Shown here: piece by piece, positions 38,201 through 46,460 of the stretch | Position numbering within the stretch: the stretch's first letter is position 1 | Layout: every line of letters starts with the position of its first letter | DNA from: Helicobacter cetorum MIT 00-7128 | GTDB taxonomy: Bacteria > Campylobacterota > Campylobacteria > Campylobacterales > Helicobacteraceae | DNA length: 64,000 bases | NCBI RefSeq assembly: GCF_000259255.1 | Contig: NC_017737.1 | Coordinates: 620,001 to 684,000, forward strand | Direction of reading: 5' to 3' | Position numbers and translations under genes: made by a program | The notes under the pieces: generated by a model | Databases searched by the model: none | What the model was told of the DNA's origin: nothing | The model's input: the letters and a program-made list of their open reading frames with translations, nothing else

Positions 38201-38412
38201 GTTGTAGTGCAAGCATGAATACAAGCTATTTCCAAATGCCTGTTCAAGTGGGCTTTAGAACTAACTTTGCTAAGCATAGTGGTATTGAACTAGGCTTTAA
38301 AGTGCCTTTATTTGTCAATCAATTCTACAAAGAGCGTGGGGAATATGGTGATGTAGATGTATTCTATAAGCGCAACTTCTCTATGTATCTTAACTATATG
38401 ATTAATTTTTAA
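35250..38412 (+). CDS. Large serine-rich Hop-superfamily OMP, apparently phase OFF
   Basis: As sequenced, a signal peptide (KKIISASLVSMVGSSILLGV) and about 145 Ser/Gln/Pro-rich residues end at TAG 35754-35756, just after a C11 tract (35719-35729). The remaining 890 residues are open in another frame to 38412. Ten or thirteen C bases would fuse them into a protein of about 1053 residues. The second part has repeats of the form GS(V/L)xxxYxxAxxALYGT, then a C-terminal barrel from MYGVNVMAGYKHFFGKKKR to FSMYLNYMINF. The barrel is clearly of the Helicobacter OMP superfamily; I could not assign it to a named Hop. ATG 35250 follows AAGGAT. Probable phase-variable adhesin (inference). Confidence 0.85.
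35719..35729 (+). repeat. C11 homopolymer tract inside the large OMP gene
   Basis: Eleven C bases at the junction between the serine-rich leader and the repeat/barrel part. The frame 5' of the tract and the frame 3' of it differ by one base, the arrangement expected of a slipped-strand switch. Confidence 0.88.
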
Positions 38413-39050
38413 TCTTAGTTTTTATAATTAGAAATTATTAAAACTTCATATAGACTTTAATCATACCAACTTCATACCAAAGGCTTTTAAAAAGCCTTTG
38501 GGTTTAAAATGGTTTTGGTTTTGTTGGTATCTCACATTTAAAAGATTACTTTTTAATTTTCTATTTAGCTTTTTAACTTTGCAAAATTAGTATCAACTTA
38601 TATTCAATCGTAGGGTTTTATAAAAGCTATAAATTGTTGCAATTAACAATACTTGCTTAAAATAGTGTTAAGTAAAAATACATGTTGTATATATGTTGTT
38701 TCTTGCTTGCTCTTAAGTTTTTAGTTGGTAGAACCCTCATTTTATGGCAATCTATAAACAACCACTTTAACTTCAGGTCAAAATTACAATTTTTCACATT
38801 TTTGTTTAACTTTAAAGTATTGTTAATATTGAAATATTTTTTGATATTAAAATTTTATTTACTAAAAGGTCTAAATTAGTTTTATATTGATTAGAAACAT
38901 TTAAAAAGTGTATAAAAGAAACACAATTAACAAAATTTATGCAATAATCTATTAATTTTAGGAAAAATATTCAAAATTCATAAGAATTTTAATGATTGAT
39001 TAATGAAACTTGTTGAATAATTTTACATCTTAATAACATAAGGAGTCTTT
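38413..39050. other. AT-rich intergenic region
   Basis: Between the large OMP and the transporter. It holds the OMP terminator; the remainder has long A/T stretches and no convincing gene. One 65-codon frame at 38682 lacks a ribosome site. A TAAGGAG ribosome site precedes the next start. Confidence 0.5.
38477..38501 (+). terminator. Terminator after the large OMP gene
   Basis: CCAAAGGCTTT and AAAGCCTTTGG form a perfect 11-bp stem with a TAA loop, 64 bases after the stop codon, followed by T-rich sequence. Confidence 0.75.
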
Positions 39051-40139
39051 ATGGGTAATACAGAAGTGCGTCCAGGTGCAATGACTTATGTCATCTTTTT
39101 GCTAGGTATTTTATTTTTGTCTTTTACAGCTCCTTGGCAAAAGATGTCTAATTTTGACCCTGCAACGGGGGCATTTTTACGCTGTTTAGGTGGAGCATTA
39201 TGTTTAGTTCCATTTGCATTTATTGAGGCCAAGAAAAAGGGTTGGTTAAATAAGAAAGGTATTTGGCTTTCTATTTTAGCAGGACTTGTTTTAGGGATTG
39301 ATTTTACCGCATGGAATTATTCTATCTTTTTTGTGGGTTCTGGGATTGCCTCTATTTTGTTAAATATCCAAGTAATCATTTTGCCCGCATTGGCCTTAAT
39401 GATTGATAAAGAAAAAATTCCTTTAAGCTATTATATTTTAGCACCCATTATGCTTACGGGTGTGATTCTAGCTGGTGGAGCCTTAGAGCATGGCATAGTA
39501 GATCCTAATGGTCCTCAAGAAGTCTTTGGTATGAGTATTATGGCGGTAGGCACAATTTGCGGTTTGACTTCAGGGTGTTGTTATGGGGTATATTTGTTTG
39601 CTAGTAGAAGAGCAGGGCGTATCAATCAAGGTCAAATTGTCCAACCTATTATGATTGCCTCTTTTGCACAGCTTGTAGCTCCTTTGATTTGGGCGTATGT
39701 CATTACCGGAAATGGTTTTGATATGGCAACTGGTGTTATGGTAGAGACTGCTCAAAGCTTGGATATTGGTGAGATGATAAGGGGCTTAAGAGAAATGCAC
39801 TTGCCTAAAGATGAAATTGAGCAATTAACTAGCGTTGCCCATGCTGTTACAGCGGGCGACCCCATTAATGGTGTGAGCTGGTTTTGGATGTTTATAGAGT
39901 GTGTTCTAGGTCAAGCATGTGCATGGACTTTTGCTCAATATGGCAGTGTGAAATTGAATCCGACTTTAGGGGCGGGATTACTCATCTTAAGTCCTGTAGC
40001 CACCGTTGCTATTATTGCTCCATTCTTGTTTGGCGAGACTTTATCTACCTTACAAATTGTTGGGGTTGTAGTAGCGTTACTAGCCGTAGCCTATCAAAAT
40101 GGCTTATTGAAAGCTATTTTTACTAAGAAAATCTCTTAA
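39051..40139 (+). CDS. EamA/DMT-family transporter
   Basis: A 362-residue inner-membrane protein with about ten hydrophobic helices in two related halves, the EamA (drug/metabolite transporter) fold. Helices start with TYVIFLLGILFLSFTAPWQ and continue through LVLGIDFTAWNYSIFF and SGIASILLNIQVIILPALAL; the second half ends LLILSPVATVAIIAPFLFGE and LQIVGVVVALLAVAY, typical of the family C-terminus. A soluble loop of about 60 residues (near 225-285) is longer than usual. ATG 39051 follows AAGGAG. Substrate is not evident. It is followed by a strong terminator and forms its own unit. Confidence 0.88.
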   Translation: MGNTEVRPGAMTYVIFLLGILFLSFTAPWQKMSNFDPATGAFLRCLGGALCLVPFAFIEAKKKGWLNKKGIWLSILAGLVLGIDFTAWNYSIFFVGSGIASILLNIQVIILPALALMIDKEKIPLSYYILAPIMLTGVILAGGALEHGIVDPNGPQEVFGMSIMAVGTICGLTSGCCYGVYLFASRRAGRINQGQIVQPIMIASFAQLVAPLIWAYVITGNGFDMATGVMVETAQSLDIGEMIRGLREMHLPKDEIEQLTSVAHAVTAGDPINGVSWFWMFIECVLGQACAWTFAQYGSVKLNPTLGAGLLILSPVATVAIIAPFLFGETLSTLQIVGVVVALLAVAYQNGLLKAIFTKKIS

Positions 40140-40150
40140 ATAATGCCTTG

Positions 40151-40176
40151 GATAAAGGGGCTTAAGCTCCTTTATC
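40151..40176 (+). terminator. Terminator after the EamA transporter
   Basis: GATAAAGGGGC and GCTCCTTTATC pair around TTAA with one G-T wobble, followed by TTTAGTTTTT. Confidence 0.85.
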
Positions 40177-40318
40177 TTTAGTTTTTATTCTATAAATAAT
40201 CCAAGTATTAAAGATGAATTTATTGTCTATCAAGTATAATCAAACCACTTTTATAAGAATAAAAGCATAAATAAAGGCAAACAATGACTAAACGAGAGAG
40301 AGCAAAAGGGGCAATCCT

Positions 40319-42142
40319 TTGAAATCAGTTTTTAATCTCAAAGCAAATTCTAGGGGTATATTAAGCTTTTTGATGCTATTTGGCATATTAACCGAATGCA
40401 AGGCGCATATAAAAGACGGGGTTTTTATAGAGGGTGGGTTTGAGAGCGGATTGTTAGAAAGCAGAGAGGAAAAAGAATTAAAAACCCCGCAAATAGAGCC
40501 TCTATTATTTGAAAAACTTATGCAAAACTCTAAAAAAGTCTATTATTCTAATAATGAAATCAATGATAAAACTTCACAAATATTTACAAATGAAAGTTTA
40601 AATACTGCTAGTAGTGGCTTTAGCACATTAAGTGGACTTAAAGTCTCTTTGGATAGCCAAAATAACACCCTTGATATTAAAAACTTTATGCCCTATGCTT
40701 TGCATAATCTTGATTTGGTATTAACTAAAGATAATGGGCAAAAAGTCATTATTGGTGGTTTAGAGAGTCTAGGCGCTCAAAGTCAAGTAAAATTGAATGC
40801 AGAAAATTTAGAAATATTAAAAGGAATCAAAGACCCTAAGTTAAGCTTAGAGGCGTCATCATTTTCTGATAGTAATACTGCTAGGGTGCTAAAAGCTTTA
40901 AGTAAAATCAATACAGATATTATAGGGCGTTTTGATGTTTCACATGTGTATCAACATTTTAATCCTAAACAAATGAGTGTGGAGCAAGCCAAGGATTTTA
41001 CAAATATTATGTATGATTTAGCTTATGTGTTGAGCTCTGATGAATGGGCTAATTTGGTGTTAAATTATCCGGGAAATTTCACTAATAATGGTAAGACTAT
41101 TTCTAAAGATTTTTTAATCAAACAATACAGAGAGGCAACAACATTATTTCTCTATGTCTTAGCTCCTAATTATGAGGATGCCGGTTTGACAGCCAATTGT
41201 GAAATTGTTTCAAGTAAAATGCCTAATTGTAATTCAATGGGACTTAAAGATAGGGTGTTTGACCCTAAAATTGACCCTTTCTTAAAGGGATTAAATATTA
41301 ATGACCAAAAATCACGCACTTATTTTCAAACTTTAGTGCATGAGTTTGGGCATGTGAAAGGCTATAGCCATAATGGTAATTTAACATGTGCTGATGGGAG
41401 TGTTAAGGGAACTTGGTGTTATGGAAGTCCTGAACACCAATATGGCACTCATGATGGCAAACGCTACTATAAAGGCATGGTAGGGGTTACCCAACAAGCA
41501 TGGGCGAATCTAGGCAATGCGGATAAATTACCTATTAACTATAAGACCATAGGCGAAAATTTCACTCCAAATGAAAGTATCAACAAGGCTTTTGCTAATA
41601 GCTTGATTCAAACTGCGCAAAATATCGGCTCTAGTCTCAGTAGCTCTAGTAATGTTGAGGGCAAGAATTATCATTCATCTATGGTGGGGGTTAATTTCAA
41701 GCTAGGTTATCAGCAATACTTTAACGATTTTTTGGGATTATCTTATTATGGAATTGTCAAATATAACTATTCTAAGATAAATAGTGAGATTTCTAAGGTT
41801 CAACAATTAGGTTTGGGGCTTGGAGTGGATTTATTAGTGGATTTGTTTAATTCTTATGCGCATAATGACCCTTTAAATTCTTTTGGTGTGTTTGTAGGTT
41901 TAAGGGGGCTTTATAATGGTTATAAATTGCTTAATCAAACTAAAAATACCGGAAACTTAGACCTTGCTAGTGGCTTAAACTACCGATACAAGCATTCCAA
42001 ATATTCCCTTGGCGTATCAATACCATTAATTCAGCATAATATTAAAGTTTCTTTTAGTAATGAAAATTACCAAAATACTATTATTTTGAAAGAGGGAGTG
42101 AGCCATTTTAATGTGTTCTTTAACTATGGGTGGGTATTTTAG
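40319..42142 (+). CDS. Hof-family outer-membrane protein with HExxHxxGxxH motif (1 of 3)
   Basis: A 607-residue OMP. A signal peptide (ILSFLMLFGILTECKA) leads into DGVFIEGGFESGLLE, the start seen in Hof proteins (HP_OMP_2 family). The C-terminal half is a barrel from MVGVNFKLGYQQYFNDF to the Phe-ending SHFNVFFNYGWVF. Between them, residues 341-351 read HEFGHVKGYSH, a perfect metzincin-type zinc-binding signature. Four cysteines flank it. The start is taken as TTG 40319 with AAAAGGGG upstream. That TTG overlaps the TGA of a 12-codon frame from ATG 40284 (own AAAGG site). It is the first of three tandem paralogues; H. pylori has tandem hofC-hofD, but I do not assign a letter here. Confidence 0.85.
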   Translation: MKSVFNLKANSRGILSFLMLFGILTECKAHIKDGVFIEGGFESGLLESREEKELKTPQIEPLLFEKLMQNSKKVYYSNNEINDKTSQIFTNESLNTASSGFSTLSGLKVSLDSQNNTLDIKNFMPYALHNLDLVLTKDNGQKVIIGGLESLGAQSQVKLNAENLEILKGIKDPKLSLEASSFSDSNTARVLKALSKINTDIIGRFDVSHVYQHFNPKQMSVEQAKDFTNIMYDLAYVLSSDEWANLVLNYPGNFTNNGKTISKDFLIKQYREATTLFLYVLAPNYEDAGLTANCEIVSSKMPNCNSMGLKDRVFDPKIDPFLKGLNINDQKSRTYFQTLVHEFGHVKGYSHNGNLTCADGSVKGTWCYGSPEHQYGTHDGKRYYKGMVGVTQQAWANLGNADKLPINYKTIGENFTPNESINKAFANSLIQTAQNIGSSLSSSSNVEGKNYHSSMVGVNFKLGYQQYFNDFLGLSYYGIVKYNYSKINSEISKVQQLGLGLGVDLLVDLFNSYAHNDPLNSFGVFVGLRGLYNGYKLLNQTKNTGNLDLASGLNYRYKHSKYSLGVSIPLIQHNIKVSFSNENYQNTIILKEGVSHFNVFFNYGWVF

Positions 42143-42262
42143 GGCAGAAATTTGAAATTGCTTAAAAAAGAGTATTTGAGAGATTGCAACATATGGAGTT
42201 TGAGATTGTCTTTTTATAGTTTAAAAAACTTTTTAAAAAACCTTTTTTCCTTTCCTTTTTTC

Positions 42263-42276
42263 GGGGGGGGGGGGGG
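42263..42276 (+). repeat. G14 homopolymer tract at the ribosome-binding position
   Basis: Fourteen G bases end seven bases before ATG 42284 of the second Hof gene, with no other Shine-Dalgarno-like sequence. The tract itself may pair with 16S rRNA, and its length may vary. It is preceded by a pyrimidine-rich run. Confidence 0.85.
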
Positions 42277-42283
42277 TTATTTG

Positions 42284-44227
42284 ATGAGAATTGTGGTATT
42301 TTTGTGCGCTCTATTTTTAGGTTTTTTAAACGCTCATCAAAAAGACGGATTTTTTATAGAGGGAGGGTTTGAAACCGGCATGCTAGAGCATGCTGAGACG
42401 CACACTAAAGTGAGCATGCCTTGTAATGAGGCGCTGTGTATTAATCAAGGGTATTATTTATCGCATTCAAGCGAAATTTTAAAACCTAATCAAAATGTGG
42501 CGGGCGTAACCTTTAGCACAAGAAATATTATCCAAACAAGCATTCAAGGCAATTCTTTAAAAATCACTAGCTTTTTGCCCTATAATTTATCCAATGTTAG
42601 TTTGGTTATGCATGTTAATGGCAAAGATATTACTATCACACATCTTCAAGAATTGCCACAATTTAGCCAAGCTACATTTGATTTGAGTCTATTCCCCATT
42701 TTAAAACCATATGAAAACGATAAAAATATTTCATTCACGATTGAACCTAGTATTTATTCTTCTATGGATACAACAAGGGTTTTAGACGCTGTTAATGCGA
42801 TTAAGGTTAATATCATTGGCACTTTTAGCAATGAGCCAACAGGCGATACTTATAAATGGCATGGTAAAAGTGTCAGCGACTATGTGCCAATTACCGGAGC
42901 TTTAGCACGAGATTACATCTATGTGCTTTTAAACATTTCATCTTTATTTGGTTCTAATGCATGGAAAGTGGCTTTAGAGAATGCACCCTTTGCATTTGTG
43001 AATGCTCAATCACCTTTTGACCCAAAAAATTGTGCTAAAGATAGAGCAGATTTTAACACTTGTAATACCAATGCTGACCCTAATATCTACGGACAAGCCC
43101 CCGCATGGTGTGCAGAACCTAATTCGCAAGGTTGTCATATTTGGACACCTAAACAAGTGTGGGAAAATTTTACTAATCAATGCGGATACAACACAAATAG
43201 TTCGGCAAGCTTTAATGATTGCTTGAATATTCAAGGAAGTTTAAAAGATGATAATAGCACAGATTTTGGCAGTGTGAAATTAAAGCTAGGCGTGATTAAT
43301 TCTAATGCGAATGTATATGGGCGTGGGTGGTTTGGTAGCTTGGGCTTAGATGAAGACTTTATCAATCCAAACAACAAAATTTGGCACACATGGGATTGGC
43401 AAAATAGCTTTCCTTTGTATGATATTTTTCATGAGTATGGGCATACGAGAGGTTATAGCCATAATGGCGATATGACCTATCCTAATAATAAGACAATGTA
43501 TGATATTTGCGAGGGAGCAAACCATACTGATTGTTATGAAGTGCATGCAGGATATGCAGGGTTAAGTGAAGAAGTTTTAATGCAACTTGCTAAGGAAAAT
43601 AAATTACCCATTAATTACAATACGCTTAATTTGCAAACAACTCCTAATTATGGAGCAAAATTACCCCCTAATTTACAAAAAAATCCAAGCTTTGGTTATC
43701 GTTTGCCTAAGTTATTGCAAGTTAGTTCTTCTAATCATAGTAACGCTATAGTAGGGGCTGATGTGAAACTAGGCTATCAACAATATTTGAATGATTTTTT
43801 TGGGTTTTCATACTATGGTATTTTTAAATACAACTATGCTAATGCTAAGGGCGATATTAATACTATCAATCAATATGGCTATGGGGTTGGGGCGGATTTG
43901 TTGATAGATTTTTTAAACAGCTATGCGCCAAATAGACACCATAACATAGGTAATTTTATTAGCTCATTAGGGACTTTTGTGGGTTTAAGGGTTTTTTATA
44001 ATCGTTATAAACTCATTGACGAGGTGAAAAATAGGGGCAATTTGAATGTGGTTTTTGGCTTTAATTATCGTTATGGACATTCTAAATACAGCCTTGGAGC
44101 GTCCTTACCATTAGTGCAAGATAGCATGAAAGTGGATTTTCAAACCCCCTCTTATTCAAGCGTGGTGTCTTTTGAAATGGGAGTGAGCCATTTTAATCTT
44201 TTTCTTAGTTATGGATGGGTGTTTTAA
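42284..44227 (+). CDS. Hof-family outer-membrane protein with HExxHxxGxxH motif (2 of 3)
   Basis: 647 residues from ATG 42284, which opens a clean signal peptide (RIVVFLCALFLGFLNAH) followed by KDGFFIEGGFETGMLE. The frame is also open back to TTG 42152 through the G14 tract, adding 44 residues, but that extension would bury the signal peptide. Residues 383-393 read HEYGHTRGYSH. Several cysteines (CNEALC, and the CAKDRADFNTC and CAEPNSQGC segments) suggest a disulfide-rich exposed domain. The barrel runs from IVGADVKLGYQQYLNDF to LFLSYGWVF. It follows the first Hof by 141 bases. Confidence 0.87.
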   Translation: MRIVVFLCALFLGFLNAHQKDGFFIEGGFETGMLEHAETHTKVSMPCNEALCINQGYYLSHSSEILKPNQNVAGVTFSTRNIIQTSIQGNSLKITSFLPYNLSNVSLVMHVNGKDITITHLQELPQFSQATFDLSLFPILKPYENDKNISFTIEPSIYSSMDTTRVLDAVNAIKVNIIGTFSNEPTGDTYKWHGKSVSDYVPITGALARDYIYVLLNISSLFGSNAWKVALENAPFAFVNAQSPFDPKNCAKDRADFNTCNTNADPNIYGQAPAWCAEPNSQGCHIWTPKQVWENFTNQCGYNTNSSASFNDCLNIQGSLKDDNSTDFGSVKLKLGVINSNANVYGRGWFGSLGLDEDFINPNNKIWHTWDWQNSFPLYDIFHEYGHTRGYSHNGDMTYPNNKTMYDICEGANHTDCYEVHAGYAGLSEEVLMQLAKENKLPINYNTLNLQTTPNYGAKLPPNLQKNPSFGYRLPKLLQVSSSNHSNAIVGADVKLGYQQYLNDFFGFSYYGIFKYNYANAKGDINTINQYGYGVGADLLIDFLNSYAPNRHHNIGNFISSLGTFVGLRVFYNRYKLIDEVKNRGNLNVVFGFNYRYGHSKYSLGASLPLVQDSMKVDFQTPSYSSVVSFEMGVSHFNLFLSYGWVF

Positions 44228-44359
44228 GCGCTCTTGTTTTTGTCAAAAAAATCTCTTAAGATAAAGCTATTTTAAAGTTTTTTCAATACAATAGGTGCAA
44301 TTAAAAATCTATAAAGATAACAAATATTAAACAAAAAGAGCTAAGCATAAGGAAAAGTG

Positions 44360-46114
44360 ATGAGAAGGCTTCAAAATGCGTGCTTAATTTTAGCGAGTTT
44401 TTTTAGTGAGGGGGAGGCAAGCCCTAGAAGTGGTGTTTTTGTGGAGTTTGGTTTTGAAACCGGTATGCTAGAAACGCAAGAAAATTCATTTCAAAAAGTT
44501 AGAAAAAGTGTTGAAAGACCTTTTGTGCCTTTAGGAGCAATCCAAAAAATGGGTTCAGAGCTTTTTTCTAACGCTGATAGTATTTCTAAACTTAAATTTT
44601 CAGCCAAAAATCCCATTCAAGCAAGCTTTAATTCTGCTAATAACACGATTTTAATACAAAATTTCTTGCCTTATAATTTGGATAAGGTGAAAATTAAGCT
44701 AATAGATACACAAGGTAATACGCATGATATAGGGATTTTAGACGCTTTGCCTAAGCAGTCTTTAATGAGTATTCCTAAAGATATTTTTGATAGCCTTAAG
44801 GGGGTGGATTTGACCCAAGCGCATTTTGAAGTAGAGGTTTCTCAACTTTCTAACACAATGACTCAAAGGGTGTTTCAAGCCATTGATTCTATCAATGCGG
44901 ATATTTTTTTGCAATATGAAAATGTGTCTTACAATCCCGGTCTTTATTGTCCCAATAAGGATTGCAATGTGGAGTTCAATAAAGAATGGGCAGGGCTATA
45001 TACAGATTTGATTTTGAATATGGCATATGTTTATAGCACTGATGAATGGAAAAATGCCATTTTAAACGCCCCCTTTGAATTTACTAATAATTCTAGTAAT
45101 TCAGAGGGGAATGACGCCGTTCCTAATTCTCAAGGCATTACATCTAATTCACAATATATTGTTCCTAAAGAAGAAGTGATAAAAAATTTCACGGATACAA
45201 TGACTATTCAAGCGCATTTAATCAAAGAAAACCCACAAGTTGAGGGGTATGGAGCGCATTTAAGTAGCTCTAGTGGAGCATTGGCAATTTCAACAAACAA
45301 TCTTTTGCCCTCTAATCTCTATAGCCCTGATTATAAGGAGATTAAATACGCTTTAAGCGTGATTTTACATGAATATTCACACACAAGAGGCTATGCACAT
45401 AATGGCAATATGACTTATCCGGTCAATGGCGAAACCTATGATGTGTGTGCCACACACCCAAACTATCCCAATTGTGCGAAAGTCCCGGCTGGATTTGTGG
45501 GGGTTACTCGTATGGTATGGAATGATTTATTACAAAAGAATGCTTTGCCTATCAATTACGCTGATTTAAAGACGCAACAAGATTTATTAGCCCCTTCTCA
45601 ATTAGCCACTAACACGCTTATTAGCACCATTAGCGAAAGCATTTCTGCGATTCAATCTTCTTCAAAATCTCATAAACTTGCGCTTGTTGGTGCGAACTTT
45701 AAGCTTGGGTATCAGCAATATTTTAATCGTTATTTTGCTCTAGCTTATTATGCCTTAGTGAAATACAATTATGCAAAAGCACCTATGATTAAGCAAATCA
45801 ATCAAATTGGTGTGGGTGTGGGTGCAGAAATGCTATTAGATTTTACAAAGTCATTTGGAATTTTTATGGGGGCTAGGGCGTTGTATAAGCGCTATACTCT
45901 CTTAAAACAATCTCAAAATACCGGCAATATTGATTTTGTAGGGGGGATTAATTTTTGGGGCAAGAAGTCTAAATATTCTATTGGGGTATCCATTCCTTTA
46001 ATACCACAGAATCTAAAAGTAAGTTTTAATCATGGGGATATTTATGGGAATATTGTTCTAAAAGAAAGCGCAAGTCATTTTAATGTGTTTTTCAACTATG
46101 GTTGGGTATTTTAG
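44360..46114 (+). CDS. Hof-family outer-membrane protein with HExxHxxGxxH motif (3 of 3)
   Basis: 584 residues from ATG 44360, preceded by AAGGAAAAG; a GTG one codon earlier is also open. The signal peptide (RRLQNACLILASFFSEGEA) leads into SGVFVEFGFETGMLE. Residues 337-347 read HEYSHTRGYAH, followed by NGNMTYP as in the second Hof. The barrel extends from LVGANFKLGYQQYFNRYF to HFNVFFNYGWVF. The three paralogues share the motif, the WKNAILNAPFEF-like block ahead of it and the LPINY block after it, although the intervening sequences differ. It is the last OMP before the helicase operon. Confidence 0.87.
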   Translation: MRRLQNACLILASFFSEGEASPRSGVFVEFGFETGMLETQENSFQKVRKSVERPFVPLGAIQKMGSELFSNADSISKLKFSAKNPIQASFNSANNTILIQNFLPYNLDKVKIKLIDTQGNTHDIGILDALPKQSLMSIPKDIFDSLKGVDLTQAHFEVEVSQLSNTMTQRVFQAIDSINADIFLQYENVSYNPGLYCPNKDCNVEFNKEWAGLYTDLILNMAYVYSTDEWKNAILNAPFEFTNNSSNSEGNDAVPNSQGITSNSQYIVPKEEVIKNFTDTMTIQAHLIKENPQVEGYGAHLSSSSGALAISTNNLLPSNLYSPDYKEIKYALSVILHEYSHTRGYAHNGNMTYPVNGETYDVCATHPNYPNCAKVPAGFVGVTRMVWNDLLQKNALPINYADLKTQQDLLAPSQLATNTLISTISESISAIQSSSKSHKLALVGANFKLGYQQYFNRYFALAYYALVKYNYAKAPMIKQINQIGVGVGAEMLLDFTKSFGIFMGARALYKRYTLLKQSQNTGNIDFVGGINFWGKKSKYSIGVSIPLIPQNLKVSFNHGDIYGNIVLKESASHFNVFFNYGWVF

Positions 46115-46333
46115 GTTTGAATGATTTATGGTAGCTTAAAACAAGCGCTTTTATTAAGGTGTTTATGAATTTTTAATTTTAGATGTGTTATTTGGGATTT
46201 TAGATTGTTAAATTAGGATTAAAGCGCATTACACTTTCTATCATGTCTTTTTAAGTTTTAAAAATACGATTTTTGGTAGAATAAAGACTATTTTTATTCC
46301 AATAAGTATTTGAATAATGTGGTAGGAAATATA

Positions 46334-46390
46334 ATGATTTTTATTCTCAAAAATTTCGTCTCTCTCTCTCTCTCTCTCTCTCTTACATAG
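46334..46390 (+). pseudogene. Orphan CT-repeat leader (OMP signal-sequence remnant or leader ORF)
   Basis: ATG 46334 follows AGGAAAT at good spacing and encodes MIFILKNFVSLSLSLSLT before a TAG at 46388. The Ser-Leu run is made by (TC)12, as in the phase-variable signal peptides of Helicobacter OMPs. With one more repeat the frame would run to TAA 46446-46448, giving a leader that ends 12 bases before the helicase ATG; with one fewer it would end at 46425. No barrel follows. It is either the decapitated start of a lost OMP gene or a switchable upstream frame for the helicase operon. Confidence 0.6.
46359..46382 (+). repeat. (TC)12 dinucleotide repeat
   Basis: Twelve TC units in 24 bases inside the short leader frame, about 80 bases before the helicase start. 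This repeat type is a known slippage site in Helicobacter OMP signal sequences. Confidence 0.9.
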
Positions 46391-46460
46391 AAATTATTCT
46401 TTTGTTGGCATTATTGCTTTTTTAATAGCCCCATGCAATGGGCTATAAAGGGGGTTAATT

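Larger units (their letters stand above)
46115..46460. other. Upstream region of the helicase operon
   Basis: Between the third Hof gene and the helicase. Contents are AT-rich promoter-like sequence, the CT-repeat leader, and the AAAGGGGG ribosome site (46447-46454) of the helicase. No terminator for the Hof genes was seen. Confidence 0.5.

Noticed and set aside
35250-38412. Assignment of the large OMP as HopQ or AlpA/AlpB
   Set aside because: The C-terminal ending (LNYMINF) does not match my recollection of HopQ (LNYVFAY) or AlpB (VYGYAF), so no name was given.
38682-38879. Hydrophobic 65-codon frame upstream of the EamA transporter
   Set aside because: Composition reflects T-rich DNA (Leu/Phe/Ile runs), with no ribosome site.
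42152-42283. N-terminal extension of the second Hof protein through the G14 tract
   Set aside because: It would put 44 residues, including a Gly run, ahead of a clean signal peptide. The open frame is probably accidental.
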